Assembly: GCA_902363335.1 (NCBI GenBank)
Contig: CABIZV010000003.1
Coordinates: 159,475 to 223,474 of the forward strand
Reading direction: 5' to 3'
DNA from: Enterobacteriaceae bacterium
GTDB lineage: Bacteria; Pseudomonadota; Gammaproteobacteria; Enterobacterales; Enterobacteriaceae
DNA: 64,000 nucleotides
Shown one piece after another: positions 26,911-37,196 of the stretch. A program made the translations under genes and the position numbers. How positions within the stretch are numbered: position 1 is the first letter of the stretch; every line of letters begins with the position of its first letter. A model generated the notes under the pieces. The model did not search any database. It was not told the DNA's origin and was given only the letters and a program-made list of their open reading frames with translations.

Positions 26911-27034
26911 TGCCGGATGGCGCTACGCTTATCCGGCCTACAAAATAATAAAACCGGCCATAGGGCCGGTTTAAGCAGGCATCGTGTGCGTCATTCGTAG
27001 GCCGGATAAGGCGTTTACGCCGCCATCCGGCACG
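26911..27034. repeat. Two REP units flanking the tpiA terminator
   Basis: REP units at 26911-26941 (GCCGGATGGCGCTACGCTTA) and 26998-27034 (GTAGGCCGGATAAGGCGTTT) enclose the terminator hairpin between convergent genes. Confidence 0.85.
26942..26972 (-). terminator. tpiA terminator
   Basis: Read leftward: AAACCGGCC, short loop, GGCCGGTTTTATTATTTT. A good intrinsic terminator downstream of tpiA. Confidence 0.8.
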
Positions 27035-27050
27035 AAGGTCGCGTGATGTC

Positions 27051-27818
27051 TTACGCGTTTTTCGCTGCTTCAGCTGCTTTAACGATCACCGCGAAAGCGT
27101 CAGCTTTCAGGGATGCGCCGCCAACCAGCGCGCCGTCGATGTCAGGCTGGGTAAACAGTTCTGCTGCGTTGCTTGCGTTTACGGAACCGCCGTACTGGAT
27201 GATGACTTGTTCAGCGATTTTCGCGTCAGCTTTAGCAATGTGATCACGGATGAATTTGTGAACAGCCTGTGCCTGCGCTGGGGTTGCTGATTTGCCAGTA
27301 CCGATAGCCCATACTGGTTCGTAAGCGATAACCACGCCTTCGAATGCTGCTGCGCCCTGAGTTTTCAGAACCGCGTCGATCTGACGTGCGCAAACTTCTT
27401 CAGTTTTGCCCGCTTCGTTTTCAGCTTCGGTTTCACCGATGCACAGTACAGGAATCAGACCCTGCTCTTTCAGCACGGCAAATTTCTTCGCGATCAGCTC
27501 GTCGGATTCTTTGTGGTAAGTACGGCGCTCTGAGTGGCCGATAATGATGTAGGTTGCGCCAACATCTTTGAGCATTTCAGCTGAAGTTTCGCCGGTGAAT
27601 GCGCCGGACAGGTTCAGGTCAACGTTCTGCGCGCCCAGGTGGATGTGGCTGCCCGCAGCGGCGTGTTTAGCCATATCGATGTACATTTCAGGCGGAGCGA
27701 TAGCTACGCCACAGCCAGAAACACCAGCCAGCTCGGTGCGCAGGTTAGCAACCAGCTCGTGTACCATGTGGCGGCTGCCGTTCAGTTTCCAGTTACCCAT
27801 CACTAAAGGATGTCGCAT
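27051..27818 (-). CDS. tpiA: Triosephosphate isomerase
   Basis: 255 residues, TIM barrel interconverting DHAP and glyceraldehyde 3-phosphate. Catalytic motifs intact: GNWKLNGS (lysine), IGHSERR (histidine) and AYEPVWAIGTG (glutamate), with the phosphate loop YGGSVNASN. Glycolytic function also links it metabolically to the nearby glp genes. Confidence 0.99.
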   Translation of the reverse strand: MRHPLVMGNWKLNGSRHMVHELVANLRTELAGVSGCGVAIAPPEMYIDMAKHAAAGSHIHLGAQNVDLNLSGAFTGETSAEMLKDVGATYIIIGHSERRTYHKESDELIAKKFAVLKEQGLIPVLCIGETEAENEAGKTEEVCARQIDAVLKTQGAAAFEGVVIAYEPVWAIGTGKSATPAQAQAVHKFIRDHIAKADAKIAEQVIIQYGGSVNASNAAELFTQPDIDGALVGGASLKADAFAVIVKAAEAAKNA

Positions 27819-27926
27819 TTCGATTCTCCACGCTTGTAAGCGAATTAAGGAATATGGCCACCCATCAGGGCAGCATGGTCTGTGAATCAGTATAGAGATT
27901 GAAAGGGATGAAGGCTTTGCTTTTTA

Positions 27927-28523
27927 TCATTTATTCTCCCCTTCAAGATTTTCAGATAGCGCCAGCTTAATCGGTTCAACGGCGAAGGTCAGTCCTTTTT
28001 CGCCATTATCGGCGACAACATAGCGAACGGCGCCCTCGGTACTGGTGAAGTAGTGTTTACCTTTGCCCTGGGCCAGCAGCTTTTGCAATTTTTGCAGGCT
28101 TTGCGGTTTAGTCAGCGTCGGCAGGACTGCGCGCATTAAGGCGCTCATATACTCCTGCGCTTTATTCTTCGCCGCTTTCATCTCAGGCCCCTGAATCGGT
28201 AGCCAGGTTATCTGGATGGATTTGATTTTCAGCGTGCCGCGCTCAAGCGCCGTTGAGGCGTACAGATTTTCGTTAATCTTGCTGGCGGCGCGGGTGATAT
28301 TCAGCTGATCGCGGCTGGAGGTGATTGAGCGGAACTCGCCCAACGGTAGAGTGGGATTGTCGGCATTAAATTTCTCGCGGAACTGGCTGATTGAGAGATC
28401 AAATGCCGGTGCGCCTGGCAACAGATACGGGGCAACGGCTGTGGACGTTTCCGCCGACAGCGCAGACTGACCGGTAAAGAGCGTGAAAAGCCCGACCAGA
28501 CACAGCGTTATCCATTTATTCAT
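27927..28523 (-). CDS. yiiQ: Periplasmic DUF1454 protein YiiQ
   Basis: 198 residues with signal peptide (ending LSA), matching E. coli YiiQ. No catalytic motif recognised; function unknown. It lies upstream of tpiA and is divergent from yiiR. Confidence 0.9.
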   Translation of the reverse strand: MNKWITLCLVGLFTLFTGQSALSAETSTAVAPYLLPGAPAFDLSISQFREKFNADNPTLPLGEFRSITSSRDQLNITRAASKINENLYASTALERGTLKIKSIQITWLPIQGPEMKAAKNKAQEYMSALMRAVLPTLTKPQSLQKLQKLLAQGKGKHYFTSTEGAVRYVVADNGEKGLTFAVEPIKLALSENLEGENK

Positions 28524-28634
28524 GCCAATCGTTCTCCTCTTTGCAGATGACGATTAAAACGGGAACCGACGCGCTTGTCAAAATGTGCCCGCTCCAGGGT
28601 AAACTACAGCCATGACAAGAATTGGGAAAGGTAC

Positions 28635-29066
28635 ATGACTCTACAGCAATGGTTATTTTCCATCAAAGGACGTATTGGACGCCGTGATTTCTGGATTTGG
28701 ATAGGCATCTGGGCGGTCACGATGGTTGCGCTGTTTAGCCTCGCAGGCGGCGGTCTCATCGATTTGCAAACGGCGGCATTTATGCTGGTGTGTCTGTTAT
28801 GGCCGACGGCTTCCGTCACCATTAAGCGTCTACACGATCGCGGTAAATCAGGGCTTTGGGCCTTACTGATGGTGCTGGCGTGGATGCTGCTGGCAGGAAA
28901 CTGGTCGATGCTGCCGGGCGTCTGGCAGTGGGGCGTGGGACGTTTTATCCCAACGCTGATTATCGTGATGATGCTTATCGACCTGGGCGCGTTTGTCGGC
29001 ACCCAGGGGGAAAATAAATACGGTAAGGATACCGAGTTCGTGAAGTACCGCGCCGATCACCAGTAG
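28635..29066 (+). CDS. yiiR: DUF805 inner-membrane protein YiiR
   Basis: 143 residues from MTLQQWLFSIKGRIGRRDFW, preferred because the DUF805 signature begins there. Three to four membrane segments and TIKRLHDRGKSGLWAL, the family motif. Function unknown. Its 3' end overlaps fpr (convergent) by 10 bp; E. coli K-12 has yiiS and uspD between these genes, absent here. Confidence 0.9.
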   Translation: MTLQQWLFSIKGRIGRRDFWIWIGIWAVTMVALFSLAGGGLIDLQTAAFMLVCLLWPTASVTIKRLHDRGKSGLWALLMVLAWMLLAGNWSMLPGVWQWGVGRFIPTLIIVMMLIDLGAFVGTQGENKYGKDTEFVKYRADHQ

Positions 29067-29803
29067 TGTTCGGCGGTCATATGGCCCGGCCGACGGCGTA
29101 AGTGTTTGGTCATCTGTCGGGTCTCTTTTAGTAATTGCTGGGTATCGCGTACCATCTGCGGATTACCGCATAGCATGATGTGGCTGGTTTGAGCGCTAAT
29201 CGGTAGACCGATTGCCGCTTCCAGCGCACCGCTTTCAATCAGCGCCGGTATGCGACCGGTTAACATCCCAGGGACGCTTTCACGGCTGACGACCGTATGG
29301 ATCCGCAATTTATCACCATATCGTTCCGCCAATGCCTGCATTTGCGGCAGATAGCTTAAATCTGCGGCGTAACGGGCCGCATGAACCAACACTAGATTCT
29401 TGAAGCGATCGAGATCTTTGCCTTCTTCCAGAATCGAAAGATACGGGCCAATCGCCGTACCGGTCGCTACCATCCACAGCGTTTCGCAATCAGGCACTTC
29501 ATCAAGCACAAAGAAGCCGGCGGCTTCACTGACGATTTGCACCTCATCGCCCGGCTTTAGCGCTGCCAGACGTGGGCTGAGCTTGCCCTCAGGAACGGTT
29601 ACCAGATAGAACTCAAGATCGGGATTGCTCGGTGCGTTAACGTAAGAGTAGGCGCGTTGCACGCGTTCACCATCAATATCCAGACCCAGCTTGGCAAATT
29701 GGCCAGCGGTGAACGGATGAACCGGTGCGTGGACGGTGAGGCTAAACAGAGCATCGGTCCAGTTTTGTACTTTTACAACTTTTCCTGTTACCCAGTCTGC
29801 CAT
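29057..29803 (-). CDS. fpr: Ferredoxin/flavodoxin-NADP+ reductase
   Basis: 248 residues with FAD-binding RAYSYVNAPS, NADPH-binding GTAIGPYLSIL and the C-terminal tryptophan (TAEHYW) that stacks on FAD. Reduces flavodoxin/ferredoxin for radical enzymes; SoxRS-regulated in E. coli. Adjacent to glpX as in E. coli. Confidence 0.97.
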   Translation of the reverse strand: MADWVTGKVVKVQNWTDALFSLTVHAPVHPFTAGQFAKLGLDIDGERVQRAYSYVNAPSNPDLEFYLVTVPEGKLSPRLAALKPGDEVQIVSEAAGFFVLDEVPDCETLWMVATGTAIGPYLSILEEGKDLDRFKNLVLVHAARYAADLSYLPQMQALAERYGDKLRIHTVVSRESVPGMLTGRIPALIESGALEAAIGLPISAQTSHIMLCGNPQMVRDTQQLLKETRQMTKHLRRRPGHMTAEHYW

Positions 29804-29898
29804 GGCGTATCTCCTCTCATTCGCGTTATCTTATCTTCACCGCGACGGAAGAAGATTTCCAGCCCGAAAAGGCTGGAAAGCTCGATTGATCAAATGAA

Positions 29899-30909
29899 TT
29901 ACAGAATGTGACGCTGAATTTCAGTGTCTTTGCGATCCAGATAATGAATAGACTGAATACGACGAATGGTGCGTGACTTACCGCGGATCAGCAGCGTTTC
30001 GGTGGTGGCAATATTGCCCTTGCGGGTGATGCCATCCAGCAGGTCGCCTTTGGTGATACCGGTGGCGGAGAAAATGACGTTATCGCTACGCGCCATATCG
30101 TCGAGCGTCAGCACCACGCCAGCTTCGATGCCCATCTCTTTGCAGCGAGCCAGCTCGCTTTCACCGATGCGGCGGTTCTCTTCGCTATCGCCTTTAACAT
30201 CGTGACGAGCCAGTAAACGACCGTGCATATCGCCGTCCAGTGCGCGGATAACGGCGGCGGAAATCACGCCTTCCGGGGCACCGCCAATGCCGTACATCAC
30301 GTCAACTTCGCTATCCGGCATGCAGCTCAGAATAGACGCCGCAACGTCGCCGTCGGGAATGGCGAATACGCGCACGCCCAGTTTTTGCAGGGAGGCAATC
30401 ACGCCGTCGTGACGCGGTTTGGCGAGAATGGTGACCGTTAACTCGCTAAGCGGCTTGTCCAGCGCGCGGGCGATGTTGCGCAGGTTCTCTTCCAGCGGTT
30501 TGTTGAGATCGATAGCGCCTTTAGCCCCTGGGCCGACAATCAGCTTTTCCATATACATATCCGGGGCGTTGAGGAAGCAGCCTTTGTCGCCCACGGCCAA
30601 TACCGCCAGTGCGTTCGCCTGGCCCATGGCGGTCATGCGGGTGCCTTCAATCGGGTCGACGGCGATATCCACCGCATCCCCCTGACCGGTACCGACAGAT
30701 TCGCCGATGTAGAGCATTGGCGCTTCATCAATTTCGCCTTCACCAATGACGATGGTGCCGTCAATGTTGACCTTATTAAGCATAATGCGCATAGCGTTGA
30801 CGGCTGCGCCATCGGCGGTGTTTTTATCACCACGACCTAGCCATTTATAGCCTGCCAGCGCCGCCGCTTCGGTGACGCGCGAAAATTCGATAGCCAGTTC
30901 TCTTCTCAT
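29899..30909 (-). CDS. glpX: Class II fructose-1,6-bisphosphatase
   Basis: 336 residues from MRRELAIEFSRVTEAAALAG, the E. coli start; a longer in-frame start 42 bp upstream is less likely. Gluconeogenic hydrolysis of fructose 1,6-bisphosphate. Metal-binding motifs VIGEGEIDEAPM and VDPIEGTRMTAMG intact. In E. coli glpX is the third gene of glpFKX. Here its upstream neighbour is recG on the same strand, 67 bp away across a small hairpin (CAGCCCG, TTA, CGGGCTG), so it has lost direct linkage with the glpF promoter. Confidence 0.97.
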   Translation of the reverse strand: MRRELAIEFSRVTEAAALAGYKWLGRGDKNTADGAAVNAMRIMLNKVNIDGTIVIGEGEIDEAPMLYIGESVGTGQGDAVDIAVDPIEGTRMTAMGQANALAVLAVGDKGCFLNAPDMYMEKLIVGPGAKGAIDLNKPLEENLRNIARALDKPLSELTVTILAKPRHDGVIASLQKLGVRVFAIPDGDVAASILSCMPDSEVDVMYGIGGAPEGVISAAVIRALDGDMHGRLLARHDVKGDSEENRRIGESELARCKEMGIEAGVVLTLDDMARSDNVIFSATGITKGDLLDGITRKGNIATTETLLIRGKSRTIRRIQSIHYLDRKDTEIQRHIL

Positions 30910-30976
30910 TACAAACTCGTCCAGGAAGTAAAATTGTGCGAAGTTTAGCACAGCCCGTTACGGGCTGCGGGTGTCG

Positions 30977-33058
30977 CTACGCATTGGAATAGCGTTCGGT
31001 TTCCGGCATCCAACGCTCAATCAATGCGTTGGCCTGTTGCGGATAACGTTCGTGAATATGGCGTGCCAGACGCTGAACTTCGGGGATCATTGCCTGATCG
31101 CGTAACAGGTCGGCGACCTTAAATTCGGCGCTGCCGGTCTGACGGGTTCCCAACAGTTCACCGGGGCCACGGATTTCGAGATCCTTTTGCGCAATGACGA
31201 AACCGTCGTTACTGTCCCGCAGTACCTGTAGGCGCATCTGCGCGGTTTTCGAAAGCGGCGACTTGTAGAGCAAAACGCAATGTGAGGCCACCGCGCCACG
31301 GCCTACGCGCCCTCTAAGCTGGTGCAACTGTGCCAGCCCCAGACGCTCAGGGTTTTCAATAATCATCAGGCTGGAATTGGGTACATCGACGCCGACTTCA
31401 ATGACCGTGGTGGCAATCAGCAGATGCAGTTCACCCTGCTTAAAGGCCTGCATCACCGCCTGTTTCTCCGCGGACTTCATACGCCCGTGCACCAGACCGA
31501 CATTGAGCTCCGGCAGCGCCAGTTTCAGTTCTTCCCAGGTGGCTTCCGCCGCCTGAGCTTCCAGCAGGTCAGACTCTTCAATGAGCGTACAAACCCAATA
31601 AGCCTGACGCCCTTCGGTGGTACAGGCATGGCGTACGCGGTCGATGATCTCCGGGCGACGAGTATCGGCAATGGCGACGGTTGTGACGGGCGTTCTGCCC
31701 GGCGGTAATTCGTCGATAACCGACGTATCGAGGTCGGCATAGGCGGTCATCGCCAGGGTGCGAGGGATCGGCGTTGCGGTCATGATCAACTGATGCGGAT
31801 GAAAACCCTGCTGCTGACCTTTTTCCCATAGCGCCAGACGCTGGTGGACGCCAAAGCGGTGTTGTTCGTCGATAATCACCAGCGCCAGACCGTTGAACTG
31901 CACCTGTTCCTGGAATATGGCATGCGTGCCGACAATCATTTGCACCTGGCCGCTGGCAATAGCGTCCTGTTGTGCCAGGCGTGCTTTGCCTTTCTGCTTA
32001 CCTGCCAGCCAGCCGACTTCAATCCCCAGCGGTTCAAACCAGCTGCGGAAGTTGTTGGCATGCTGTTCAGCGAGCAGTTCGGTGGGGGCCATTAGTGCCA
32101 CCTGTCTGCCATGCGCAATAGCGCGGAGCGCCGCCAGTGCGGCAACCAGCGTTTTGCCCGAACCGACATCGCCTTGTACCAGACGCATCATTGGCACATC
32201 CAGCGCCATATCGTGTTCAATTTCAGCGGTCACTCGCGCCTGGGCGCCCGTCGGTTTAAACGGCAGCGCTGCCAGCAGCTTTTCTTTCAACGTATCATCG
32301 CCGCCAAGCGGTTGAGCATGGAAGCGCTGGGCGCCTGCACGCAGTGCCAGCATGCTCAGGTTGTGCGCCAGTAACTCTTCAAGAATCAGGCGCTGCTGTG
32401 CCGGATGCTTACCGGTTTCTAAATCGGCAAGCTGGAGTGACGGCGGTGGGCGATGCAGCGTGCGCAGCGCTTCCGGCAGGCTCATCATGCCCTGTGCCAG
32501 CTCGGGGGGCAGCAGTTCGCTGATGGCGCAGGTATCTAATAGATCCAGCGCCTGATCGGTTAATTTACGCAGCGTTGCTTGCTTGATGCCTTCGGTAGTG
32601 GGGTAGACCGGGGTTAAGGTCTCCTGCAAATCCGGGGTGCTGAGATCGCCCTGTACCCGATACTCCGGGTGGATCATTTCCGCGCCGAACTTGCCGCGCT
32701 TCGCTTCGCCGTAGGCCAGCACGCGTCGTCCGGTGGCGAGGCTATTTTTCATAGCGGCGTTGAAGTTGAAAAAGCGCATGGTCAGAATGCCGGAACCGTC
32801 GCTTATCTGGCAGGTCAGCATCCGACGACCACCGAAGGTTACCGTACTGTTCAGGACTTCGCCTTCAACGGTGGCATAAATGCCGGGAAGCAGTTCACCG
32901 ATAGGATAGAGTTGGGTACGATCTTCGTAGCGCAGCGGCAGGTGCAAAAGCAGGTCCTGGACAGTATGCAGACCAATTTTTGCCAGCCGATTGCTTTGCG
33001 CGGCACCGACGCCGGTCAGTGTGTTGAGCGGTACGGCATCCAGCAGACGGCTTTGCAT
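30977..33058 (-). CDS. recG: ATP-dependent DNA helicase RecG
   Basis: 693 residues from MQSRLLDAVPL. Wedge/OB domain for branched DNA at the N-terminus, then SF2 helicase motifs GDVGSGKT (Walker A), DEQHRFG (DEXH-type), TATPIPRT and QLRGRVGRG. Remodels stalled forks and R-loops. Last gene of the leftward gmk-rpoZ-spoT-trmH-recG series, starting 5 bp after trmH. In E. coli gltS follows; here the relocated block begins with glpX. Confidence 0.98.
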   Translation of the reverse strand: MQSRLLDAVPLNTLTGVGAAQSNRLAKIGLHTVQDLLLHLPLRYEDRTQLYPIGELLPGIYATVEGEVLNSTVTFGGRRMLTCQISDGSGILTMRFFNFNAAMKNSLATGRRVLAYGEAKRGKFGAEMIHPEYRVQGDLSTPDLQETLTPVYPTTEGIKQATLRKLTDQALDLLDTCAISELLPPELAQGMMSLPEALRTLHRPPPSLQLADLETGKHPAQQRLILEELLAHNLSMLALRAGAQRFHAQPLGGDDTLKEKLLAALPFKPTGAQARVTAEIEHDMALDVPMMRLVQGDVGSGKTLVAALAALRAIAHGRQVALMAPTELLAEQHANNFRSWFEPLGIEVGWLAGKQKGKARLAQQDAIASGQVQMIVGTHAIFQEQVQFNGLALVIIDEQHRFGVHQRLALWEKGQQQGFHPHQLIMTATPIPRTLAMTAYADLDTSVIDELPPGRTPVTTVAIADTRRPEIIDRVRHACTTEGRQAYWVCTLIEESDLLEAQAAEATWEELKLALPELNVGLVHGRMKSAEKQAVMQAFKQGELHLLIATTVIEVGVDVPNSSLMIIENPERLGLAQLHQLRGRVGRGAVASHCVLLYKSPLSKTAQMRLQVLRDSNDGFVIAQKDLEIRGPGELLGTRQTGSAEFKVADLLRDQAMIPEVQRLARHIHERYPQQANALIERWMPETERYSNA

Positions 33059-33063
33059 GGTTG

Positions 33064-33753
33064 TTACCCCTTGGCCTGCATGGTCGCCCACCATGAGGTG
33101 TCGGCTTCTATTTCACCCTGCTCGTTGATGCGAGGGTAGGGCAGGTTCTTGCGTTTGGCTACGTTCGCCAACACCGGATAGCCGCCCTCAAAGAGCAGGC
33201 GCTGTTGTTCATCGTCGGGCAGCATGCTGTTGTCGCGCTCATACATACCCGCATTTTGTCGCTGGCGCTGTGCTTCATACAAGATGAGGGCAGACGCAAC
33301 GGAGACATTCAGTGACTGTACCATGCCAATCATCGGGATGATGATGTCTTGATCCGCGAGGTCTAACGCTTCCTGAGTGATCCCCGTTTTTTCCTGACCC
33401 ATTAAAATACAGGTTGGACGGGTATAGTCTATTTCGCGGAAATCAACGGCTTTATCAGAGAGATGAGTCGCCAGTATTTGCATACCCCGGCCCTTAAGAT
33501 GGCTGACGGCGTCACCAATATTGGGGTGGGTTTTCACCTGCACCCAACTGTTACTGCCCGCTGCTGATGAAGCCATGGTGCGCATACGGCTGCTTGGCCA
33601 GACGGCGTGAACTTCATGAACGCCCACGGCGTCGGCGGTGCGCACAATTGCCGAGACATTATGAGGTTTGTGAACCTGCTCCATACAGACGGTCAGATCG
33701 GGTTGACGCCTGGCGAGCATCTCACGAATACGCGCATAACGCTGTAAATTCAT
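33064..33753 (-). CDS. trmH: tRNA (guanosine-18-2'-O)-methyltransferase
   Basis: 229 residues, SPOUT-family enzyme methylating G18 in the tRNA D loop. Knot-region motifs CILMGQEKTGI and GMVQSLNVSVASALILYEA, and catalytic-region NVSAIVRTADA, are intact. Lies between spoT and recG in the usual order. Confidence 0.97.
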   Translation of the reverse strand: MNLQRYARIREMLARRQPDLTVCMEQVHKPHNVSAIVRTADAVGVHEVHAVWPSSRMRTMASSAAGSNSWVQVKTHPNIGDAVSHLKGRGMQILATHLSDKAVDFREIDYTRPTCILMGQEKTGITQEALDLADQDIIIPMIGMVQSLNVSVASALILYEAQRQRQNAGMYERDNSMLPDDEQQRLLFEGGYPVLANVAKRKNLPYPRINEQGEIEADTSWWATMQAKG

Positions 33754-33770
33754 TACACTTCATCCTTCGA

Positions 33771-33857
33771 GCTGACTCAGCGTTGGCTGCGCTAGCACTT
33801 GCCCCTTAGGGCAAGTGCTAGCGTCTTATGGTGCAATTTGAATGATTGTGAGTCAGC
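33771..33857. repeat. Nested inverted repeats in the spoT-trmH gap
   Basis: A perfect 15-bp stem (33790-33804 and 33809-33823; arm CGCTAGCACTTGCCC, loop CTTA) is enclosed by a second pair of 9-bp arms (GCTGACTCA at 33771-33779, TGAGTCAGC at 33849-33857). The outer right arm ends next to the spoT stop codon. It has no U-tract, so it may act as an mRNA stabiliser, processing site or cruciform. Confidence 0.7.
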
Positions 33858-33858
33858 A

Positions 33859-35973
33859 CTAATTACGGTTACGGGTGACTTTAATAACGTCCGGCATCAC
33901 GCGGATTTTGCGCATGATGTTCGCCAGATGCACACGGTCGCGTGCGGTCAGGCGGATAAAGGCGCTATAAACGCGACCATCTTTTTCTTCCGTATTCAGA
34001 CTTTGAATATTGGATGCCGCGGTGTTGATCGCTGCCGTCAGGTTCGCCAGTGCGCCCTGATGGTTGAACATATCGACCTTAATTTCGGTGATAAATTCCT
34101 GCGCCGTCTCTTTGTCCCACTCGACCGCCATGAATTTCTCAGGTTCTTTCTGATAACCGCGAATGTTGCGGCAGGATTCATGGTGGATGACCAGCCCTTT
34201 ACCCGGGCTGACGTGGGCGATGATGGGATCACCCGGTATTGGACGACAGCATTTTGCAAAGGTGATCAGTACGCCGTCTGCGCCTTTAATTGGCAGATGG
34301 GTGAGACCTGAAGCACCAGGCGCCAGCGGTGTGGCTTCGCCCTGCTGAAGGTTTTTGGCGACCACAACGCTCATGGCGTTGCCGAGGCCGATTTCGGCCA
34401 GCAGGTCATCCAGAGTCGCAAGACGCATACGTTCCAGCTCGCGCTGAATGTGCTCAGGGGAAATCTCAGCCAGTTTACGGCTACCCCCCAGCGCATGATT
34501 GAGCAGACGGCGGCCCAGACTAACCGAGTCGTCGCGCTTAAGGTTTTTCAGCATCTGGCGGATTTTGGCGCGCGCTTTTGAGCTGACGACAAAATTGAGC
34601 CATGCGGCATTCGGGCGAGCGCCCGGCGCGGTAATGATTTCTACCGTCTGACCGCTGGAAAGCGGCTGCGACAGCGGATAAGGCTGACGGTCGACGCGTG
34701 CGCCAACGCAGGCATGACCGATATCGGTATGCACGGCGTAGGCAAAGTCCACCGGCGTAGCGCCTGCGGGCAGTTCGACAATGCGGCCTTCCGGGGTGAA
34801 AACGTAAATCTCATCCGGGAAGAGATCGGATTTGACGCTTTCAATAAATTCAAATGAGCTACCGGCGCTCTGCTGTAATTCCAGCAGGCTTTGCATCCAG
34901 CGCTGGGCGCGGATCTGCGCGGTTGTACTGCTTTCGCCGCCGTGTTCTTTGTAGGCCCAGTGTGCTGCGACACCCATCTCTGCCATCTGATCCATATCTT
35001 CGGTACGGATCTGGACTTCGACCGGGACGCCGTGCGGCCCAATCATTGAGGTATGCAGCGATTGATATCCGTTCGCCTTAGGAATCGCGATGTAGTCTTT
35101 AACGCGACCCGGACGGGGTTTATACAGGCTATGCATCTGCCCCAGAACGCGGTAGCAGGTGTCGAGGTCGTGGACGATCACGCGGAAAGCGTAAATATCC
35201 ATGATCGAGTGAAAACGCTGCTCTTTAAGCACCATTTTGCAGTAGATCGAGTATAAATGCTTTTCACGACCGCTGACGTGACACGGAATTCCCGCCTCCT
35301 GCAAACGCCCTTCGATTTCAGAAAGGATCTTCTGAATCATCTCCTTACGGTTACCGCGCGCGGCTTTCACCACTTCTTTAATTACGCGATAGCGGTTAGG
35401 GTACAGCGCTTCAAAACCCAGCTCTTCAAGCTCAGTTTTGATGTGATGGATACCTAAACGGTGGGCCAGCGGGCTGTAGATTTCGAGCGTTTCACGGGCG
35501 ATGCGGCGACGTTTGTCCGGGCGTAATGAGCCCAGCGTGCGCATATTGTGGGTGCGGTCGGCAAGCTTGATGAGGATGACGCGGATATCCTGCACCATCG
35601 CCATAATCATTTTGCGAAAGTTTTCGGCCTGCGCCTCTTTCTTATCGCGGAACTTGAGTTTATCAAGTTTCGACACCCCCTCTACCAGCTCGGCAACACT
35701 TTTGCCAAAGAGCTGCTCCATGTCCTGGTAGGTGGCAGGGGTATCTTCAATCACGTCATGCAGCAGAGCGGCCATCAACGTTTCATAGTCGAGTTTCATC
35801 TCGGCCAGAATGCAGGCTACCGCAACCGGGTGCGTGATATAGGGTTCACCGCTTGAACGTGCTTGCCCCTCGTGAGCATCACGTGCAACGAGATAGGCCT
35901 GCCGCAGACGCTTAATCTGGTCTTCCGGCAGGTAATTTTGAATCAGCTGATTCAGGCTCTCAAACAGATACAA
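33859..35973 (-). CDS. spoT: (p)ppGpp synthetase/hydrolase SpoT
   Basis: 704 residues. Domain order: HD hydrolase (residues about 20-190, with HDVIED), RelA/SpoT synthetase region (240-350, YFRVI-like region with QSLHTSMIG), TGS (about 385-450), helical/zinc-finger region (CCRPIPGDPI) and C-terminal ACT. Bifunctional stringent-response enzyme, chiefly a ppGpp hydrolase in vivo. Operon with rpoZ 17 bp upstream. Confidence 0.98.
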   Translation of the reverse strand: MYLFESLNQLIQNYLPEDQIKRLRQAYLVARDAHEGQARSSGEPYITHPVAVACILAEMKLDYETLMAALLHDVIEDTPATYQDMEQLFGKSVAELVEGVSKLDKLKFRDKKEAQAENFRKMIMAMVQDIRVILIKLADRTHNMRTLGSLRPDKRRRIARETLEIYSPLAHRLGIHHIKTELEELGFEALYPNRYRVIKEVVKAARGNRKEMIQKILSEIEGRLQEAGIPCHVSGREKHLYSIYCKMVLKEQRFHSIMDIYAFRVIVHDLDTCYRVLGQMHSLYKPRPGRVKDYIAIPKANGYQSLHTSMIGPHGVPVEVQIRTEDMDQMAEMGVAAHWAYKEHGGESSTTAQIRAQRWMQSLLELQQSAGSSFEFIESVKSDLFPDEIYVFTPEGRIVELPAGATPVDFAYAVHTDIGHACVGARVDRQPYPLSQPLSSGQTVEIITAPGARPNAAWLNFVVSSKARAKIRQMLKNLKRDDSVSLGRRLLNHALGGSRKLAEISPEHIQRELERMRLATLDDLLAEIGLGNAMSVVVAKNLQQGEATPLAPGASGLTHLPIKGADGVLITFAKCCRPIPGDPIIAHVSPGKGLVIHHESCRNIRGYQKEPEKFMAVEWDKETAQEFITEIKVDMFNHQGALANLTAAINTAASNIQSLNTEEKDGRVYSAFIRLTARDRVHLANIMRKIRVMPDVIKVTRNRN

Positions 35974-35990
35974 GGGCGACCCGCTTATTA

Positions 35991-36266
35991 TTAACGACGA
36001 CCTTCAGCAATAGCGGTAACGGCTTGTAATTCAGCGGCTTCCTGCTCTTGCTGTTCCTGGCGCTCACGTACGTCGAGGATCTGATTGTTGATCAGACCTT
36101 CTTCGATTTCGCGCAGTGCGATAACGGTGGTTTTATCGTTTTCTTCCGGTACCAATGGATCTTTACCGCCTGTCTGCATCTGACGAGCGCGACGCGCGGC
36201 GACCAGAACCAGGTCAAAACGGTTACCAATTTTCTCTACAGCGTCCTGAACAGTTACGCGTGCCAT
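35991..36266 (-). CDS. rpoZ: RNA polymerase omega subunit
   Basis: 91 residues, the standard length. Contains the conserved VGNRFDLVLVAARRARQMQ-type helix (here IGNRFDLVLVAARRARQMQ). Assists beta' folding and contributes to ppGpp binding on RNA polymerase. Adjacent to spoT, which makes that ligand. Confidence 0.98.
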   Translation of the reverse strand: MARVTVQDAVEKIGNRFDLVLVAARRARQMQTGGKDPLVPEENDKTTVIALREIEEGLINNQILDVRERQEQQEQEAAELQAVTAIAEGRR

Positions 36267-36319
36267 ACTTTAATGCTCCACAGGTGAAGAAATGACTGGG
36301 CATGATACTGAAAGTGGGG

Positions 36320-36943
<624 letters not shown>

Positions 36944-37196
36944 GAGTGTCTTTTGTATGTGATTATCGAAAGAGAACTTACATACGAGCCTATTATACAC
37001 GGCACCGCTACGCGACGTAGCCTTTGTCACACTTTTTGCGCCAGTTTATTTTAATTTGCGAGCAGTTTTCCTGAAATCTCTGCGTGTTGCTGCAACAAAT
37101 TCTTTATCCCGGAAGTCTGCTCGGAAAACGAGTTATTGTCCCTCGCCCCACCTAAAGGGTTGCGTTACAAACGGTTATTCGCATCTGAGGGGGATA

